A stretch of 64,000 nucleotides of DNA from Lepiota brunneoincarnata (GCA_023014365.1 JAEBUN010000051.1:1-64000); one strand, 5' to 3'; positions 43,930 to 57,795 are shown, counted from the stretch's first letter. Notes: generated by a model not told the origin, from the letters alone. Program-made: numbers and translations.

Positions 43930-44100
43930 TATTTTGTATACCCTTGTGGCATGTATGCGCAGCGAACTGGATAACCACAGACTCTTAACACAATGTGTCG
44001 CTTTACCCTTGAACGGTGCGTCGGCACTAAGCGGTCCACCCGTGTGATCTTTTACACCACGGCTTTTTCGCGTGTGTAGATCCAGCCAAACCTCTTACCG

Positions 44101-44164
44101 AAGCATCAGGCCGGCCGTCTTCGAGGATAGGACGGCAAGCTGCGAAAGTGCGAGGTCTTGGGAC
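44101..44164. repeat. dispersed short repeat, copy 2
   Basis: Counterpart of 26061-26120. Lies between membrane copy 3 and the NLR fragment. Confidence 0.5.
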
Positions 44165-44434
44165 CGAACCAGGATGGATAGGTGGGGGTTGGATGTTAAT
44201 GCGAGTTCTGTCAGCAGTTACAAACTCGGAGATCCGCACTGGGACCTTCCACAACACCTGCAGAGGAAGCAATTGTGGTGGAGCCGAAGAGAACACGGAC
44301 GCTAGATACGGCACGCAGACAGGGACCGTAGCGGGAATGAGTGACCACCACCTCGCCCTACTCCATCGTTGTCGCTGCGCACTCGGTCGCGGACCCACAA
44401 CTTTACACCAATCTCGGGCTAGATAGGAAATGAT

Positions 44435-44559
44435 AGGCGCTTTCTGCAAGACAATAAGCAAACAAAACCTCGCATCTTCCTCCGCGTTGACTCAAGATAA
44501 ACTCCCAGTAGAACTAATAACACTCCAAGCTGATCGTCATTTTTACTTCGATTCCGAAT
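44435..44559 (+). repeat. diverged duplicate of the 5' flank of membrane-family copy 3
   Basis: Aligns with 42109-42234 (both contain GGCGCTT near the start and a TTCGATT(T/C)CGAAT end) but is followed by unrelated sequence. Confidence 0.5.
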
Positions 44560-44719
44560 GGTTCCTGATCTTTTATTGAACCCCCTCCTCTCTCGACTTT
44601 CTTCTTTTCCAGACTGAACGACCGGAACGATCCTCTCCGTGTCATTCCCACTCTCGCATATCAACTTGTTGTCAATTCCCCCCATTATAAACGCCTGGAC
44701 ACACAGATACCTGCAGACG

Positions 44720-45480
44720 ATTTAACAATCCCCAGCGCTGCCAGTTCAAAAAGCTCCTCATTGAGCTTTTTGCCATCTTGAAGACCCGTGAGTTAATCAC
44801 TACATACCAGCCGTTGACGATCACGATGCGCATCCTAGGCTTCTGCGTTATTAATCCCCGGATTTTACCTACACGGATGCTCGCGAGCTTTTATTTCCTG
44901 AGTCAAGGCACATTTTATAGCTCTATCCGAAAATTGCACTGTGCTATATATTCCACTACCTGCCGAAGCTTCCAACCAGCGTTTGCGATTCTATCATGCT
45001 TCATTTGGCGACTTCCTCAGTGACCCGGGTCGGTCGGGACATTTCGCGCTAAATATGGACCAAATCCGCAACGAAGTTACGATCTTATTGTTCCAGCGCC
45101 ATAACTATTTGAACGAGCCTCACCGTGCACTGAACGGTAAGTAATACAACCTACATCTGGAAACCTGGCCTTGGGTTTCGACTTTCCACAGACAAGAGCT
45201 CGCGTTGTGACCTGTCTCTGGAGGTGAAATAGAACCGAGTAGATCGTCAAGGAAGAGATCTGCTGGGCCCAGCTTTATACTCCTTTGTGAAAGAGTTTGT
45301 TTGGGGTGTGTGCCTCCATAGCAGCAAAGAGGCCACCGCAGATGTGGTAGCCGAACTCTGCCAATTTCATTTCTGCCGTTTGGTCCCCATGTCGCCGTCA
45401 GTTTTCTCGCAGTTTGCCGATTGGTTTAACTCCCTGGTCAGACTCGAATTTTTGTTTTTATGCTTCCCCGCCCCATGAGA
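44720..45480 (+). pseudogene. NLR (NACHT-type) C-terminal fragment
   Basis: The plus strand codes QFKKLLIELF (the block following the NACHT P-loop region in these proteins), then after a gap ILGFCVINPRILPTRMLASF, IRKLHCAIYIP and LRFYHASFGDFLSDPGRSGHF, ending with a FHFCRLVPMS block near 45380. These match the region C-terminal to NACHT in basidiomycete NLR-type NTPases, and parallel 60611-60990. The P-loop and Walker B parts are absent, and frames shift near 44950 and 45140. A relic of a second NLR gene. Confidence 0.6.
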
Positions 45481-46849
45481 TTTAACTCCATTCTCGCCCC
45501 GTCAACTTGTGTAATCTACTGTGGCTGTAAAGCAGACGCAAAAAATGAACAAAAACCGGTCGACCGCCCTGCGTCGCAGATGAGTGATCTTAGTCGATTG
45601 GTTGTACATTGGAACAAGGGGCACGATACGGTATCCTAACTTTGGTATATCTGTCACCAACTATTTCGCGGGCGTTCATCGATCACCCACACCTCTCCGT
45701 CAACTCGCAACTGCTGACCCGCCGCAAAGCCATAGCCCCGAGACACTGGGTTACCCATACTACACTGGATGCAGATAAAACGTGAGGAAGCCAGCAAAGC
45801 ACTCGGGGTCGAGTGTACATACAACGGAAGATCAACCACGCACCTAATCCCCACATCGCGTGTCCCCTCACATCATAGACGTGGCGTCGAAACCTCTCGT
45901 GCATTTCATAGAGGAATTGTAGAAGTCGTTGGGGTAACGGAAGTACGGGTCCTAACACGGTGGGTCCGAAGGGAGAGGCAGGAGCTAGATGGATGAGCCA
46001 TCATGGGGTTTGCGTCCGACATAGACACCTAGATTACCTATGCATGGCCCTCTCTGGATAGCTCCACGAGTAGTACAGAGCGCAGATGGCGCACCAAATG
46101 GGCCAAGGGGGCGCATGGCTAGGCGACCTTATGGTGCTCGTCTGCACTTGGAGAATTTCCTTCTTATAGCCAGCAAATATGTCGAATCATTGGCGCCCAT
46201 TTCGTAGAATAGCCTTCATAGCACTAAGATCAGTTGGTAAACATAAGAGACAAGTATCAGTGTACAGCTCAAAGTTGGAACATTGGGGACGATGGCTCAC
46301 AGTTGTATGTGGCGTATCAACAAGTACTCATAAAATCGTTCTTGAACAGTTCCCTGGCATTGCCAGCTGTTCGGGTTTGCTCCACATGAAAAGTAGAGAT
46401 TGTGTGAGTGTTGTCATGACGCGTGACGCAGGTGATACAGCGTAGACGAAAGGAATGTCGCGAGCAACAGGAAGGGAAAAAAGCGCCCCGGCGGTGGTGG
46501 GTGGCCGGAGGGTAGGTATAGAGCCGCTGATAGTCCTGGCTTCCTTCGAAAGTCCGAGCGATCTGACGGTGAGGTAAAAAGATAATTATATACCAATAGT
46601 TCTTCACTCCCGTATTTCTGATGTCAGGCATACTAATTTTATTTAACTTGATAATCCCAATTATGGAACTATCACAGACTTTTGCGTGTAGTGAGCAAGC
46701 CAACAGACCCTCCCCCAGCGATGGTAGGAGTTCTGAGAACTGAAGGGGCGAACAAAAGGAACATAAATACGAGGTGGGCCCGCGTCTAGCATCACTGACA
46801 ATTATGAATGAAAACGGTTAACGAATGTGGGTCCTAGATACTAAAAGCA
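45481..46849. other. no gene recognised
   Basis: Several short open frames, none with a domain or plausible splice chain. Confidence 0.35.
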
Positions 46850-47640
46850 CTTACCGAGCTATTGCTCTGGCTAGCCAATGTCAATCCTCTGGTGTGAATC
46901 GAATGTACGGTAGACGTGTATTGCGTCGATTGTTACTCCATCTCGCTCCCGCGGAACCTGCACCTCTGCCGATCCCATCTAGGTCCTGCATCAGCTCACT
47001 CACATTCGGGTGCGAGTGGTTGAAACGAAAGTCAATATCGCTGCGAGTAGGCGGCCCGCCTTCAATTAGCGGTCCAACGGGCAGATTTGTGTAGATATTC
47101 CTTCCTCTGCCATGGGCTCGGCTGCCAACGACATCAACAGTCGTAGCGTACTTGTTTGCGAGTGCCTGGGATTTCGGAACATTCTGTAGTCGTTAGGGTT
47201 CCATTTCCTCCAACCAGCGGCATGGGGCCAGAGTGTTGGCCACAAAGCCTTGGCTGCGGAATATTGATATAGACCAGGTCGGGCTGGTTCACGGGCACGG
47301 ACCCTCCCGTGAGCAGTGCACCAGAACTATCCCCGAGATTAGCGTAAGTATCGAGCAGTTCCGTTTGCCACTAGCTCAGGTATAACCTCTCCACCAACAG
47401 TTAGTGAGTTATTTGTTACTGACATATGTAAGCATACCGGCTCGTACATCATCCATCGACCAGAGTGTTGGCGCTACTCTTGTAGTGACATCGATGGAGG
47501 ATCCTCCGAGTACTCCGTGGATCACAGGGATTAAGGCCAGCCCCTCCGCGAGCAGCATTGGTCCTTGAGCTTGAAGGTACATCGGCGACTGAAGAGCTTG
47601 CATAATTAGAGCGGTATCACAGGTTGGGAATGCAGTCTGA
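46850..47640 (-). other. unidentified coding remnant
   Basis: Minus-strand blocks look like protein: LQAQGPMLLAEGLALIPVIH (about 47560) with VAPTLWSMDDVRAGM, then SSGALLTGGSVPVNQPDL (about 47300) and RSDIDFRFNHSHPNVSEL (about 47010). They are in different frames; introns or decay would be needed to join them. No family recognised. Confidence 0.35.
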
Positions 47641-50600
47641 GGGGAGAGGCATAAGGAGCAGATTTTTCAACTCATAAGGCCATGTTCGGGTCCCCACTCT
47701 CGGAACGCGATGTCGACCGGAAATGTACCGAAAATTTTAACTTGGTGGTAGTTACTATTGATGACGTGAGGGAGGGATGGCGAGAAACGCAAGCAAAACC
47801 TTGGTTCCGAGTAAAAGTGTCAAAGCTTCAAGTTCACAATACAGTATAATTCGATTAAAGAGCTCTATCTCGTAATGTAACAAATAGAATTACTTTGTCC
47901 CGGCCAGTTCTCGGCCGCCTGATCGTTTTTGTACATCAAGCCCCAACCCTCTGCTGATGTCCTATCGCGTACAGCATACATATACTACCCCGTATCTGAG
48001 TTTTGTTTTTCCTTGTAGACGATTCTCACATGAATGTTCGTTACCTAGGCCTTAGAATCGTTTAATTCGCTCTGTCGACTCCATTGTGCCGACCATACTG
48101 TGTATCGGGAATTATTACGGCACTCGGACGGAGGCCGCTTTTATCGAAAAATTGACGACATGGCCGTAGGCAGACCCGCCATTTCTGCTGAAAAATGTTA
48201 TATAGATTCTTAGCAACCCATGGCAACTATGATTTTGTTCTACCACTCATGATTTACTACCAGCTAGTGGGCACAACATCAATGAAAGGTGAATACGAGT
48301 GGGATTATTCCTGCATCACGTGCTGGGCAAATGACCGGATCAACCCCGCAGCTCCTCCAACATTGCGTAATCCTTGACAATGTATCATGTAAGAACCCTT
48401 ATCAGGACTTTGAAACGGATGGGGTGGAATGTTTGAAATTCCGAGTTTTCAGAGGAACGATTTGGCTTGACAACGTGGAAATATCTAAGTATATGCTCTA
48501 ATGGTTCATAAAATAACCCGTGCTTTTCACGGTGGAAGGGAGTGCAATAGTGGCGAAATACATGGATTTCCGAAGCACTTCCTCATGGCCAGAATGCCCA
48601 TCAAAGCTGGGTCAACCCAGATCTCTCACGCTGCTTACATTCAAAATTGTATGGTAGTGATGGTCCGACTGACTCTTGTCGGAGATTGCAAAATCCAATG
48701 ACAATCCCTGTCCTATCCTCTGAAGCTGAAATTCACGCTTAAAATCAAAGAAATTGGTTTTCGTGTACTTGAAACATCCACCAACCTACAACTCAAGTTT
48801 GATGGTGTGACATGCTAGAGCCGGGGAGAAATTAAGTCGCGGCTGAAAAGTTACAAACACTTTATCAACGTTAGTATAGCCAAACGCTTGGCTCATCGTT
48901 GACCCTTGTGAGTAACCTAGCATTACTCTTGGATGCCTTAGTCCAATATGGTGTAACGATTGGAGTGGATGCGTGGATAGGGGAGATGTAGCATGGACAA
49001 GAGGAATGTCACAGCCTAAGCAATCATGATAAACAGAAAATGAAAATGAATGCCTTGGGAATATTCCGATGGAGATAGGTGGATGGAAAATAATTATGGG
49101 GACATTGGTGGTCCCAACATGCCAAGCATTCCCTCGAAGTTCCAATGATGAGCCAGACTTAGAAAGATTTTGTTACAAATAAACCAGCACCTGTCGAATC
49201 CAAGCATGGCGAACGATCCCGAACACAAGTTATGAGGCGGCAGAGTTATTGATGGAGACAGGTTAGGGAACAGGAAGAAGTGAAAACGGAGTGCAAAGCA
49301 TAGCTACTCCAGTAATCACGACCATGCGATTTGAACCAGGCATGCAGGGGGGGGTGGACATCCGGCAAGTACAGGCGCGATGTACCCTTCCCTATTGGGT
49401 ACCACAAATTAGGGTTTTTGTCCGCCAGGAGCGGGAGAGAAGGATGACTTACCTCCAGAACGAATTTTTCATGCTCTCTGGCATCTCCTGAGGGTGCGTT
49501 GGTCACGGCTAAAGAACATAAGCACCCGTCAGGCACGAGTCCAATACCGGGCTGACGAAAAACTTACGGAGAGGAAGCCTCGCAAGATATGGACTAGGGT
49601 GGAGAGTAGAAAAGGGTACTATGCTTCGGGTACCATTGACATGATGCGTCGAGGCAGAAGAAAAGCTCGATGGTGGAGAAACCGGGAAAAGTTAACAGTG
49701 TCACAATTGGATAGATGGGTGTTTGCTCTATGAGACTTTGACATCCGATCCATCACCCAGGAGATCTTCCAATATCAACTTGTAAGGCTTGGCCCGAAGT
49801 CGGACATCCGCATAGAAAAACTTATGTGCGCGTGGTAGCACACTACATCTAGGGCCATGCTGTCCGCGGCGTGGATCGTTTGACGTGAAATGCTACGGTC
49901 ATACTGGCTTGGCGGCAAGAGGGCAAAAGGGCGGAGTAGATATATTAAGATGAAGCAAGCACGCTTATTGCCCTACACTCTTCCTGAAGTTATCGTACAG
50001 GATCTTCAAAATCCCTCTTGCGAACGTTCGCATGACATTCACTATCGGGACCCTATGGTCTAAAAAGTCATTTACTCCCACATACTCTTAGATCCGATAC
50101 TGGGGCTTGTAACCTTGGTGTGTATCGTATTATGTTTGGACTCGGGACATTCGTCGGGGGTTTATGTGGCACGGGAAGGGGGTGGCGTCGATGGCAATCA
50201 ATGGCCGAAACGCACAAGGCGGCCTTAATTGTATCCACACTCGAAGTGGCATTTGGAAGTTTTATTTCAAGCCGGGTAGCTGGTCATCTTGCGCCGCCTT
50301 TGATTGCGGTATGTTAAGGCCGGTGTTTGGTGGGTCTTCGCATAGGATTACATATAACAGCCTTGCAATTCCCAAGCCTTCGAGCTCGGCCATAAATAAA
50401 GGCTCGTTGGGATGGTACTCGGTGATTATCACAGATCCGGTATCCCCGGATTCAATTCGGGTTGTAGGGATATTTGTGATTTGCAGCCAGCGATTACCCC
50501 CTGAACTGCGCCTGAACCTTCGTCGTCGCAACAAGCCGAACTGCCTCGGAAAAGAACGCTGATTGGCCGCCCCGGACCCCAGGAGAATACTTGCAAGACA

Positions 50601-51069
50601 ACTTGGGAGTAGAAGTTGCCAACCGTACCTGAGGAATTGTAGCAAATGCTTCAACGCTCCCATACTCAGTACCGAGCCACCAACACACAACAGTCACAGC
50701 ATATTTGTTCACGATGAACAAAAGTAGCCTCCATATATGGTGCCATGTGTAGATTCTGATAAACATCGACAAGGAAGCTTGCTTCTTCATCAGAAGATAT
50801 GGAAGAGAAGTGCATAATTTGACGGTTACTTTTATGTATTGCATTACCATTGGCAAATTCAAATAACTTTTGGACATGTCACTGGAGCAATTATACGACA
50901 TCCTGCCAGTGGGGGATGAAACGTAGAAGTCCAGACTCTTTTTTATATTCGTGTTGGGCTCAAGACCAGCTGATGAGCTGTGTTACTGTCTTCCCAGCCT
51001 TCGGTATTTAAGTGATAACGTGTATCTTTGGAGGCTTTGGTTCACAAACCCCCTCATCCACTTTCCAAC
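47641..51069. other. gene-poor stretch
   Basis: No convincing gene. Minus-strand open frames at 50262-50690 and 49246-49536 have no recognisable domain. From about 50955 sequence resembles the upstream region of the DUF6533 remnant at 30640-30760, so this is probably promoter of the gene that follows. Confidence 0.35.
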
Positions 51070-52995
51070 ATGCCAGACTACCAGCTCACGCCGGATGACT
51101 ACATAGCAGACTTAAGATTACTACAACTCACTTGCTTTGCTTACTGTATGCTTGTTAATGCTATCACTCGTCAAAGAACAGAAGCTGACATGATTTGCTG
51201 CTAGATCCCGCAATCGTCGTGCTCACATATGACAGCTTCCTCCTACTGTCACAGGAGGTGAGTATATACTAACACCCTGACTATCGAACTCACAAGATCG
51301 CAGATCAAATATATATACCGGTACTTGTAGCGATGTCCGTACATGATTTTTCAACTCATATCAGAATAGCGGATCGTGGACTATTCCTCAGACTATCTAC
51401 ATCTCGCTACGAGCATGGGCGTTCGCGCAGGTAATGTATGTAACTATACTCTCTCCTGCTCGGGCACGCACTAATGGAAGCTAGATTTTGTATCTATGGT
51501 AGGAAATAATCTTATCTTTCCGTGTGCCCGTAGTCACTAATATTCCAGTTGAATTGACGAATTTCCTTTCACCTCCTGTGAGTCCATCCAACATGGCACT
51601 TTGCTTACAGCTTCATTCCATCCTCAGGTGTAAGAGATCTACTGTGTCTTATGCTAATACTCAGGGTGGTCCTTCCTAGGTGCATAGTTTACAGTTTGAT
51701 CAAAGGATTGCGAGTATTTTGTGTCCAATGTCCCCAAGCCAGAGCGATTGCTCAACATGCTGACTAGGTCAATCAATCTTATTCTCCCCGGCGTCATCAA
51801 GACATTGCTTATCCTGAGAATACGTGCATTGTGGCACCGTGACTTCAAAGGTGAGTGCTTGATTGGAAATGACTTTGTGTCAACGCCCCGGCTCCAATCA
51901 TTGCGCCTATTAAACGACTCATGATAGTGTCAATCCTCCTCTATTTTATGATAATTGGTGTGTCCCCGATTCTAAAGGAGTATCTAAGTTGATAATTCAG
52001 AGTGCTATAGTCGAATTACTCGTATGTTTAAGAGTTGCCAGGCTGTGAGCATCGCTGAAGACAATTCAGCTTGGCGTGGTGAAGACAACTCTAGATGTAT
52101 TTACTAAGACGAAGGGACCCCCGTCCGTTCTACCCATTACACGGATGCTTCAGCAACCCCCCTCCAGCTCTCTTTAGCCTGACACAGAATGTTCATTCGA
52201 CTACATGGTCAGTGGTACATGTAACCGTCATGCTACATGTACTCAAACATATCAAACAGGATTTGGCGGTTTGTTAGTGCTAGTACGTTTAGCTACCCTC
52301 TGTACCTGTTGTGGCAGGTTCTCACCCGCCTTAGGTGTTGAGCTTCTGTTAACGCTCATAAGGCTCTATCAATATCTACAGCAAGTCAGGGTTACTGAAG
52401 ACTCGCTCAGGAAAAGGATAGGGACACTTACGGAAATTCATGCCACTCGTCTATGTATTTTACCGCGACGGAACGCTATTTGTTATCCCGTGAGTCCGAT
52501 GCACTTTCTGCACTTTGCCGGGTGTGGAAACCAACCAGTGATCATACTGCCGCAGTTCCAAGACTTTTCAGTGAGATCAGAAGCCATCGAAATTCATCTT
52601 GTCCGCCAGAACTGACTCTGGTATCACAAAGTTGTAACCGCAATTGCGTTCCTGGGAAATGTGATGAGGGCCCCTGATGCCTTGAATTTCGCCTCACTGG
52701 GCTGGACACCGTAAGAAATCCATCGGCTCTATAATCTGTTTGAAACATCTCACAACTGCCGCTAGGTGGCTTGGGGTTGTGTACTGTATCTATGTGAGCG
52801 TGCTCAAGGCGTTAGGTTCTGCAGCCTGTTGAAGCCACTCATCAGGGCACAAGACTGATCATCAACCTTCGTGAGGCTAATTGTGCACTCACAAGATCTT
52901 TAGTTTCCCACAATGTCTCCGGTGTCTCTACCTTGCGTTTCCGTGGCTCGTATCACCAGACCCCTACTTCTACAACGGAGGAGGGACATGACTGA
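51070..52995 (+). CDS. DUF6533-type seven-transmembrane protein
   Basis: Start ATG 51070 (MPDYQLTPDDYIADL). First exons 51070-51145, 51205-51257, 51304-51320 and 51370-51430, with introns of 44-59 bp and GT-AG borders. Joined they read YYPAIVVLTYDSFLLLSQE, then IKYIYRGSWTIPQTIYISL, the N-terminal pattern of the basidiomycete DUF6533 family, whose members resemble serpentine receptors. Later exons include INLILPGVIKTLLILRIRAL (about 51770-51850) and a C-terminal exon LIINLREANCALTRSLVSH ending TTEEGHD with stop 52993-52995. The middle exons (51850-52760) were not resolved. Probable plasma-membrane sensor of unknown ligand. The C-terminal exon is conserved in the remnant at 31048-31190. Confidence 0.65.
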
Positions 52996-53445
52996 AAGCT
53001 ACAATCGGGTATCCCCTTTTAAAATTGATGTAACAGTTCGATAGCGTTGTCATTGTGGAGACGTTAGAACCTTGTTCCCCCTCTTCCCGGGCTTCATGAA
53101 TTCAGGCTTCGGTTATGCCCTTACTATTAGTCATTGCCTCGGGCCTTAGGTTCAAACCGGTCCTCCAGGGACTATTATCCTCTAGGTAGTTGGGGTGATT
53201 ACCGGCCGTTACGTTGTCCTTGTTGTCCTCATTGTTCACATACCGCCGACCGGATATGTCAACAGTTAAGAGTCGCATTTGATTGAATATGTTTGTGCCT
53301 GAATCCACTAGAGGCGTTGAGCGTCAATTTTCTGGAAAAACTCAGCGACTCCAACGAATGGACATTCGACGTGGGATTCAGATATATTTTTTAGCACTCG
53401 CAGACACGATCTTTGTTCATGTATTTATCGGGGGTTTTGTAGCTA
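52996..53445. other. intergenic, no gene seen
   Basis: Convergent 3' ends of the DUF6533 gene and the GH35 gene. Confidence 0.45.
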
Positions 53446-56400
53446 TCACCAAGCTTGTCGGTCGGTCCAGCCAGGATGATCACGACTAACCGGCCCGGGA
53501 CCTCCGCTATACACCCCGGTCGAAATCAGTTCCAGCGAAGGTATAGCTAGATCCGCAGAGGTTGTATCCATGCTCCACAACGACAATGCGAGTGTATTGG
53601 TTCCATGGATGTTGAGAATTCCTGGTTGAACCACAAAGGTATGTTGAGGCCCAAGATTTGCAGCTCGCTTACCCATTTGCCACCCGTTGACATACAGCTG
53701 AGCTACGGGAGCATAAGTTACGGGGGGTTCGCTGCGAACGATAGGTTGACAATACCTCGGTAAGCTCCAGGGGCATCGGCGAAAGCGAAGGAGATAGGCA
53801 CGTCGTGGTCTTTGGGGAGATCTAGGTCAAATGTCGTTCGGAACCAACCCACCTGTATAGGGCTGATCAGTCTAGGGATAGACGCAGGGGCGTAGATTCT
53901 CACACCGGGGGCGTCAAGACCCTTGAAGGGGGTCCTTGTTTCCCAACGAGAATCATCAAAACCTGGGAGATGGTATCCCATGCGCTATACATTTTTGAGT
54001 TAGCTGGTGCCCTAAGTTGGCTACTACGGCCTACTACCTCGCCAAACAGGCCACCTGGTTCGACACAGAGATTAACTCGTCAAGTGGAGGATCAATAACA
54101 GAAGTAATCACCTTCATTGAAAATCTTGCGTGTTTTATCGGGATAATCCTCTCCTCCAAAGTTCCCTTGAATCTTCCAGCGAGAGAACTGGGTCACATCC
54201 GGGTTCGCATCTTCTCCCTAGAAGGTAATAACCCTAGAGCATTAGAATATAAGGAGCGTCAAATCGAGGGGGAAGGATCTGGCATGCCTCGATGCCGCGA
54301 GGAGACTGTATGTCCCGCTGGCGACCACCAGGAGTACAGCAGACTATTTGACCTGAGTCCATCATTCATATCAGTTACCCTCAACTCTTGAAACAGGGAA
54401 AAGTTTGGAAAACTAACCCGCTAAATTGAAGCCCATGTGACTGAAAAGATCAGGGTCAACTCCATTGCATTTGCAGAGGGCTCACTCACTCTTGCAAAAC
54501 CGTGATAACATTATCGTTCCCGTCGCGCAGAGCACCATCAGGGAATGACCATGACACGTTTTGAGTCGGCACAGTGCCCTCCATCGCTCCCAAAAAGGCG
54601 TCATTCAACCAAGCAGAGGCGGCAAAATTATGACCTCCTGAAATAGACAAGTTAACCGCTTTTTGTCCCGCTCCGGTGAAATGACCTCTCCAAAGGATGT
54701 TTCCGACCTTGAACGTACCAGTTAAAACAGCCAAAGGAGTGAACTGCACATCACATACATGGTAGCCATAGTCACTGGCAACACTTAGATTCCAAGGACC
54801 ACCGTAGTATCGAGGGAACTTGCTTGTTGTAGTAGTGTGATTAGCATCAACCCACTTGCTGTCATCATATCCATCCTTAACCTCCGGTAACGAGTCTGCG
54901 TATTTCCAGGTCAAATCCTTCAACGACGGAAGCGACGCAGAGATTCCTGTTGGACCAGGAAGAGACGCAGATAGCGATCCCCAGGAAGTTTTGGACAGTT
55001 TTAACGCTTGTCCATTCCACTGAATGCGGTTAATCGAACTTGGCCCGAAGACTTGAAGTGTCGTAGTTTTGTTGAGGTCGCCAGTGATGGAGAGGGTTTG
55101 GCCCTCAAGGGTGGCATTGCGAACGAGGTAAGGCCCTATGACAAGAACTGGGGTGGTACCAGCGATGTCTGCATAGTTTCCGAAAGTCCCTTGACCTGTA
55201 ATGACTGGTTGCCAGAATGTCGTAGCGGTAACATAATCGGCAATGATAACTTTGATAGCCATGTGCGTGCCAGTAAGCTGGGCTGTATGAATGCCGGATG
55301 CAAACTTGAAGTTGATGATGGCTCGGCCCTAGCAAGGGTCTCATAATTAGAGTAGGGAGGGGATGGCAACACGAAGGAACTTACTCCGGCGACACGCGTC
55401 TTAAGCGCTCAAGCCTTCAGTTTTCACACTTGCGGATGATCCAGTGGGGAAACCAAGCTCGCCCGTTTGTCCAATATCACCGTAGATGACTAGCACATCC
55501 GCTCCGTCCACATCGAAAGTCGTCAAAATATGCGCCGTTGAGTACAAGAGCTTTGACTTGCTGCCGAAAGGCCATGTTCGCTCTGGATAGGACAAATCAG
55601 TTGTGAACACTCCACACATGTTACTCTGGGCCTGGACGTACACAATGACGCGCGAGTCACGTCCATTCAGAACCAGATCGCCACCAAGCTGAGGGACAGT
55701 CACATCGTCAATATGCAGCTTATAGTTTTGCACATCCCTGAATCGGAGTAAGCGCTCTAAATTCTTTGACGCATTGCTAGACTTACTCCCAGCTGGCGTT
55801 GACCTGGCGCGTAATGTAGAAGCTTCGCCTGGGTATCAGGATTTCGAAGCCAGGTTGTGTAAATGCTGGGGTTTGTGGTGAGATTGGTACCGTTCACTTT
55901 GACGGATAGAAATTAGCGTGAGCTACAGCACTTTGAGGGGAGCGCTAACCGATAAGATCTGTCTTGTATAAATCTCGTGCCGAGCGAAGGAAGAAAGATT
56001 GCAACTTCAGCTTCGTCGTATTTTGTTGTAAGTTCACGACTTTCGGTGATTGCAGCACCGTAATCATAACTGGTATAAGCCACTTTGAACAATAGGTGAG
56101 TTTATGATCTCGTGAGGTTGGAGCTAAGAGTATCTGCTTACTGGGAAATGACACCTGGCCCCAATTGGTACCTCCCTGCCCCAGAATGTTAGATGAGGTG
56201 GAAAGCACGTCGTAAGTGGAGCGCACGAAGAACATGTAAAAGTTCGAAGCAGTGACGCCATGAGCCCAGAGTTGGTGATTAAAGACTCTTTGGAAGCTGA
56301 AGAACAGTCAAGTCAATCAACACTGGTCGTAAAATGTTTAAACCGATATCATGGTACTGACTTAGGACCCGTGAACTCTCTACACGTATCATAAGTAACG

Positions 56401-57795
56401 TGGGATGCCCATGCATTGAAACCTCTATTCTCGTTTGACGTGAGAGATACTCGATATCAGCTGGATGGGGAAGATACTGACCCACCTTGAAACCTAAAAC
56501 CACACCGTCGGATCAGATCTTTGAGGCGAGAAAAGAATACACGGACTCTGTGAACATGAAAGGCGTCCCTGGCATAACAGCTTCATGGTATGGCCTCCAT
56601 GTTGTCGGGATATCACGCCAGGTGTGCGGGGTGGCGCAAGCCGACAGACCGATCTATGAGAAGAGTGATGGGATGAGCAAGCAAGAATGGACAAGAGCCA
56701 CTGCTCACGGGATAGGCGTCGATGGTGTAGATGTTAGTTTCGTTGACCAGATTTCGGAATAAACCAGGATCGTTAACAGAGGTAGGGACAACCTGAGGCG
56801 ATGAGATGTTCAGCACAGCCCTGGAATTGTATGAGAAAAGCTGGACAACGCACAATCCCAGCATCACGGAAGGCGCTCTGCAATTCGAGAATGTACTCGT
56901 TCTGACCGGCTAGCCAGAAGTCAGCATTGATTTCTGATAAGCCCTTCTAGTGTGAACGATCGTGTACTAACGGCCGTTATAGAACTCATTTTCAACCTGA
57001 AAGTCACAAAGTCAGGGTTAAGTTGCACAGCGGTCTAAGAAGCTACTTACTTGAACTAATATAACAGGTCCACCCTCTGTGATCTGGTTTTTCGCAATTA
57101 AACTAGGTAATGCCTTTTACCTACAAATAGCACGAGTTATGAGATGTATTTCTACGCAACTGAAACGCACGTAGAGTTGCCATGAGTTGTGGAACGTGGT
57201 GTCATTGCTCCTTAGTTCTCCATTGTATGGATTCCACGAAGGATCGCCTGGGAGGGTTGTGACCCACCCAGGCACGCCACCTCCAGATGTCTCTGAGCTG
57301 CGGCAGGTATATCAGATCCCAGTGCTCGGGGCGGGAAGAATGAATCTCACTTGATATACGGCCCAGGTCGAGCAAAGACCCACAGTCCAGCCTCTTTCGC
57401 AGCGTCGAAAAATGGCTGAAGATTATTAATGCCTTCCATGTCTAATACGCCATCCTTCGGATTCATCATTCCCCAATGCGAGTACAACGAAATGCCATTC
57501 AATCCCGCCGCCTTGGCTTTCTGGAAGATGTCGTGCCAGAGCTCGGGAACCGGCAGACGCCAATGGTGGTACTCTCCAGACTGGAGGAATATGCGTCGAG
57601 GTGTTGGTTGATCGGGGGTTTGGATAGAGAACGAATAGCCATCCCATTGGACTTGAGAAGTGTACCCATCATCGGTACGTGGAGAGAGTATATGTGCGCC
57701 GACGGCGTGTCTCTGCCCGAATGGTTAGGAACTGTGTAAATGAGGGACAGTAGCCCTCCCGCGGAAAACACGGTCAGCCTGGGGACCCACATCAA
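53446..57795 (-). CDS. GH35 beta-galactosidase (one probable frameshift; start unresolved)
   Basis: Long multi-exon gene, minus strand, about 1,000 residues. Catalytic barrel: RRIFLQSGEYHHWRLPVPEL and AAGLNGISLYSHWG (about 57480-57600), FARPGPYI (57360), SGGGVPGWVTT (57260), acid/base block QVENEFYNG (about 57000, split by an intron) and nucleophile block TEFQGGS assembled across an intron (about 56480-56560), then GGTNWG (56150). Domain 2 has VPQLGGDLVLNGRDSRV (55680); a later domain has LPSLKDLTWKYADSLPEV; the jelly-roll end has GYHLPGFDDSRWE and GTNTLALSLWSMD. The order matches secreted fungal GH35 enzymes that remove terminal beta-galactose from plant polysaccharides. A C-run at about 53720-53727 puts the last 90 residues out of frame by one. 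The first exon is uncertain: MWVPRLTVFSAGGLL (57795) would be a signal peptide but joins out of frame. Confidence 0.75.

Noticed and set aside
48786..49536. Minus-strand ORFs suggestive of a gene
   Set aside because: No domain, no consistent splice sites, and blocks cannot be linked.
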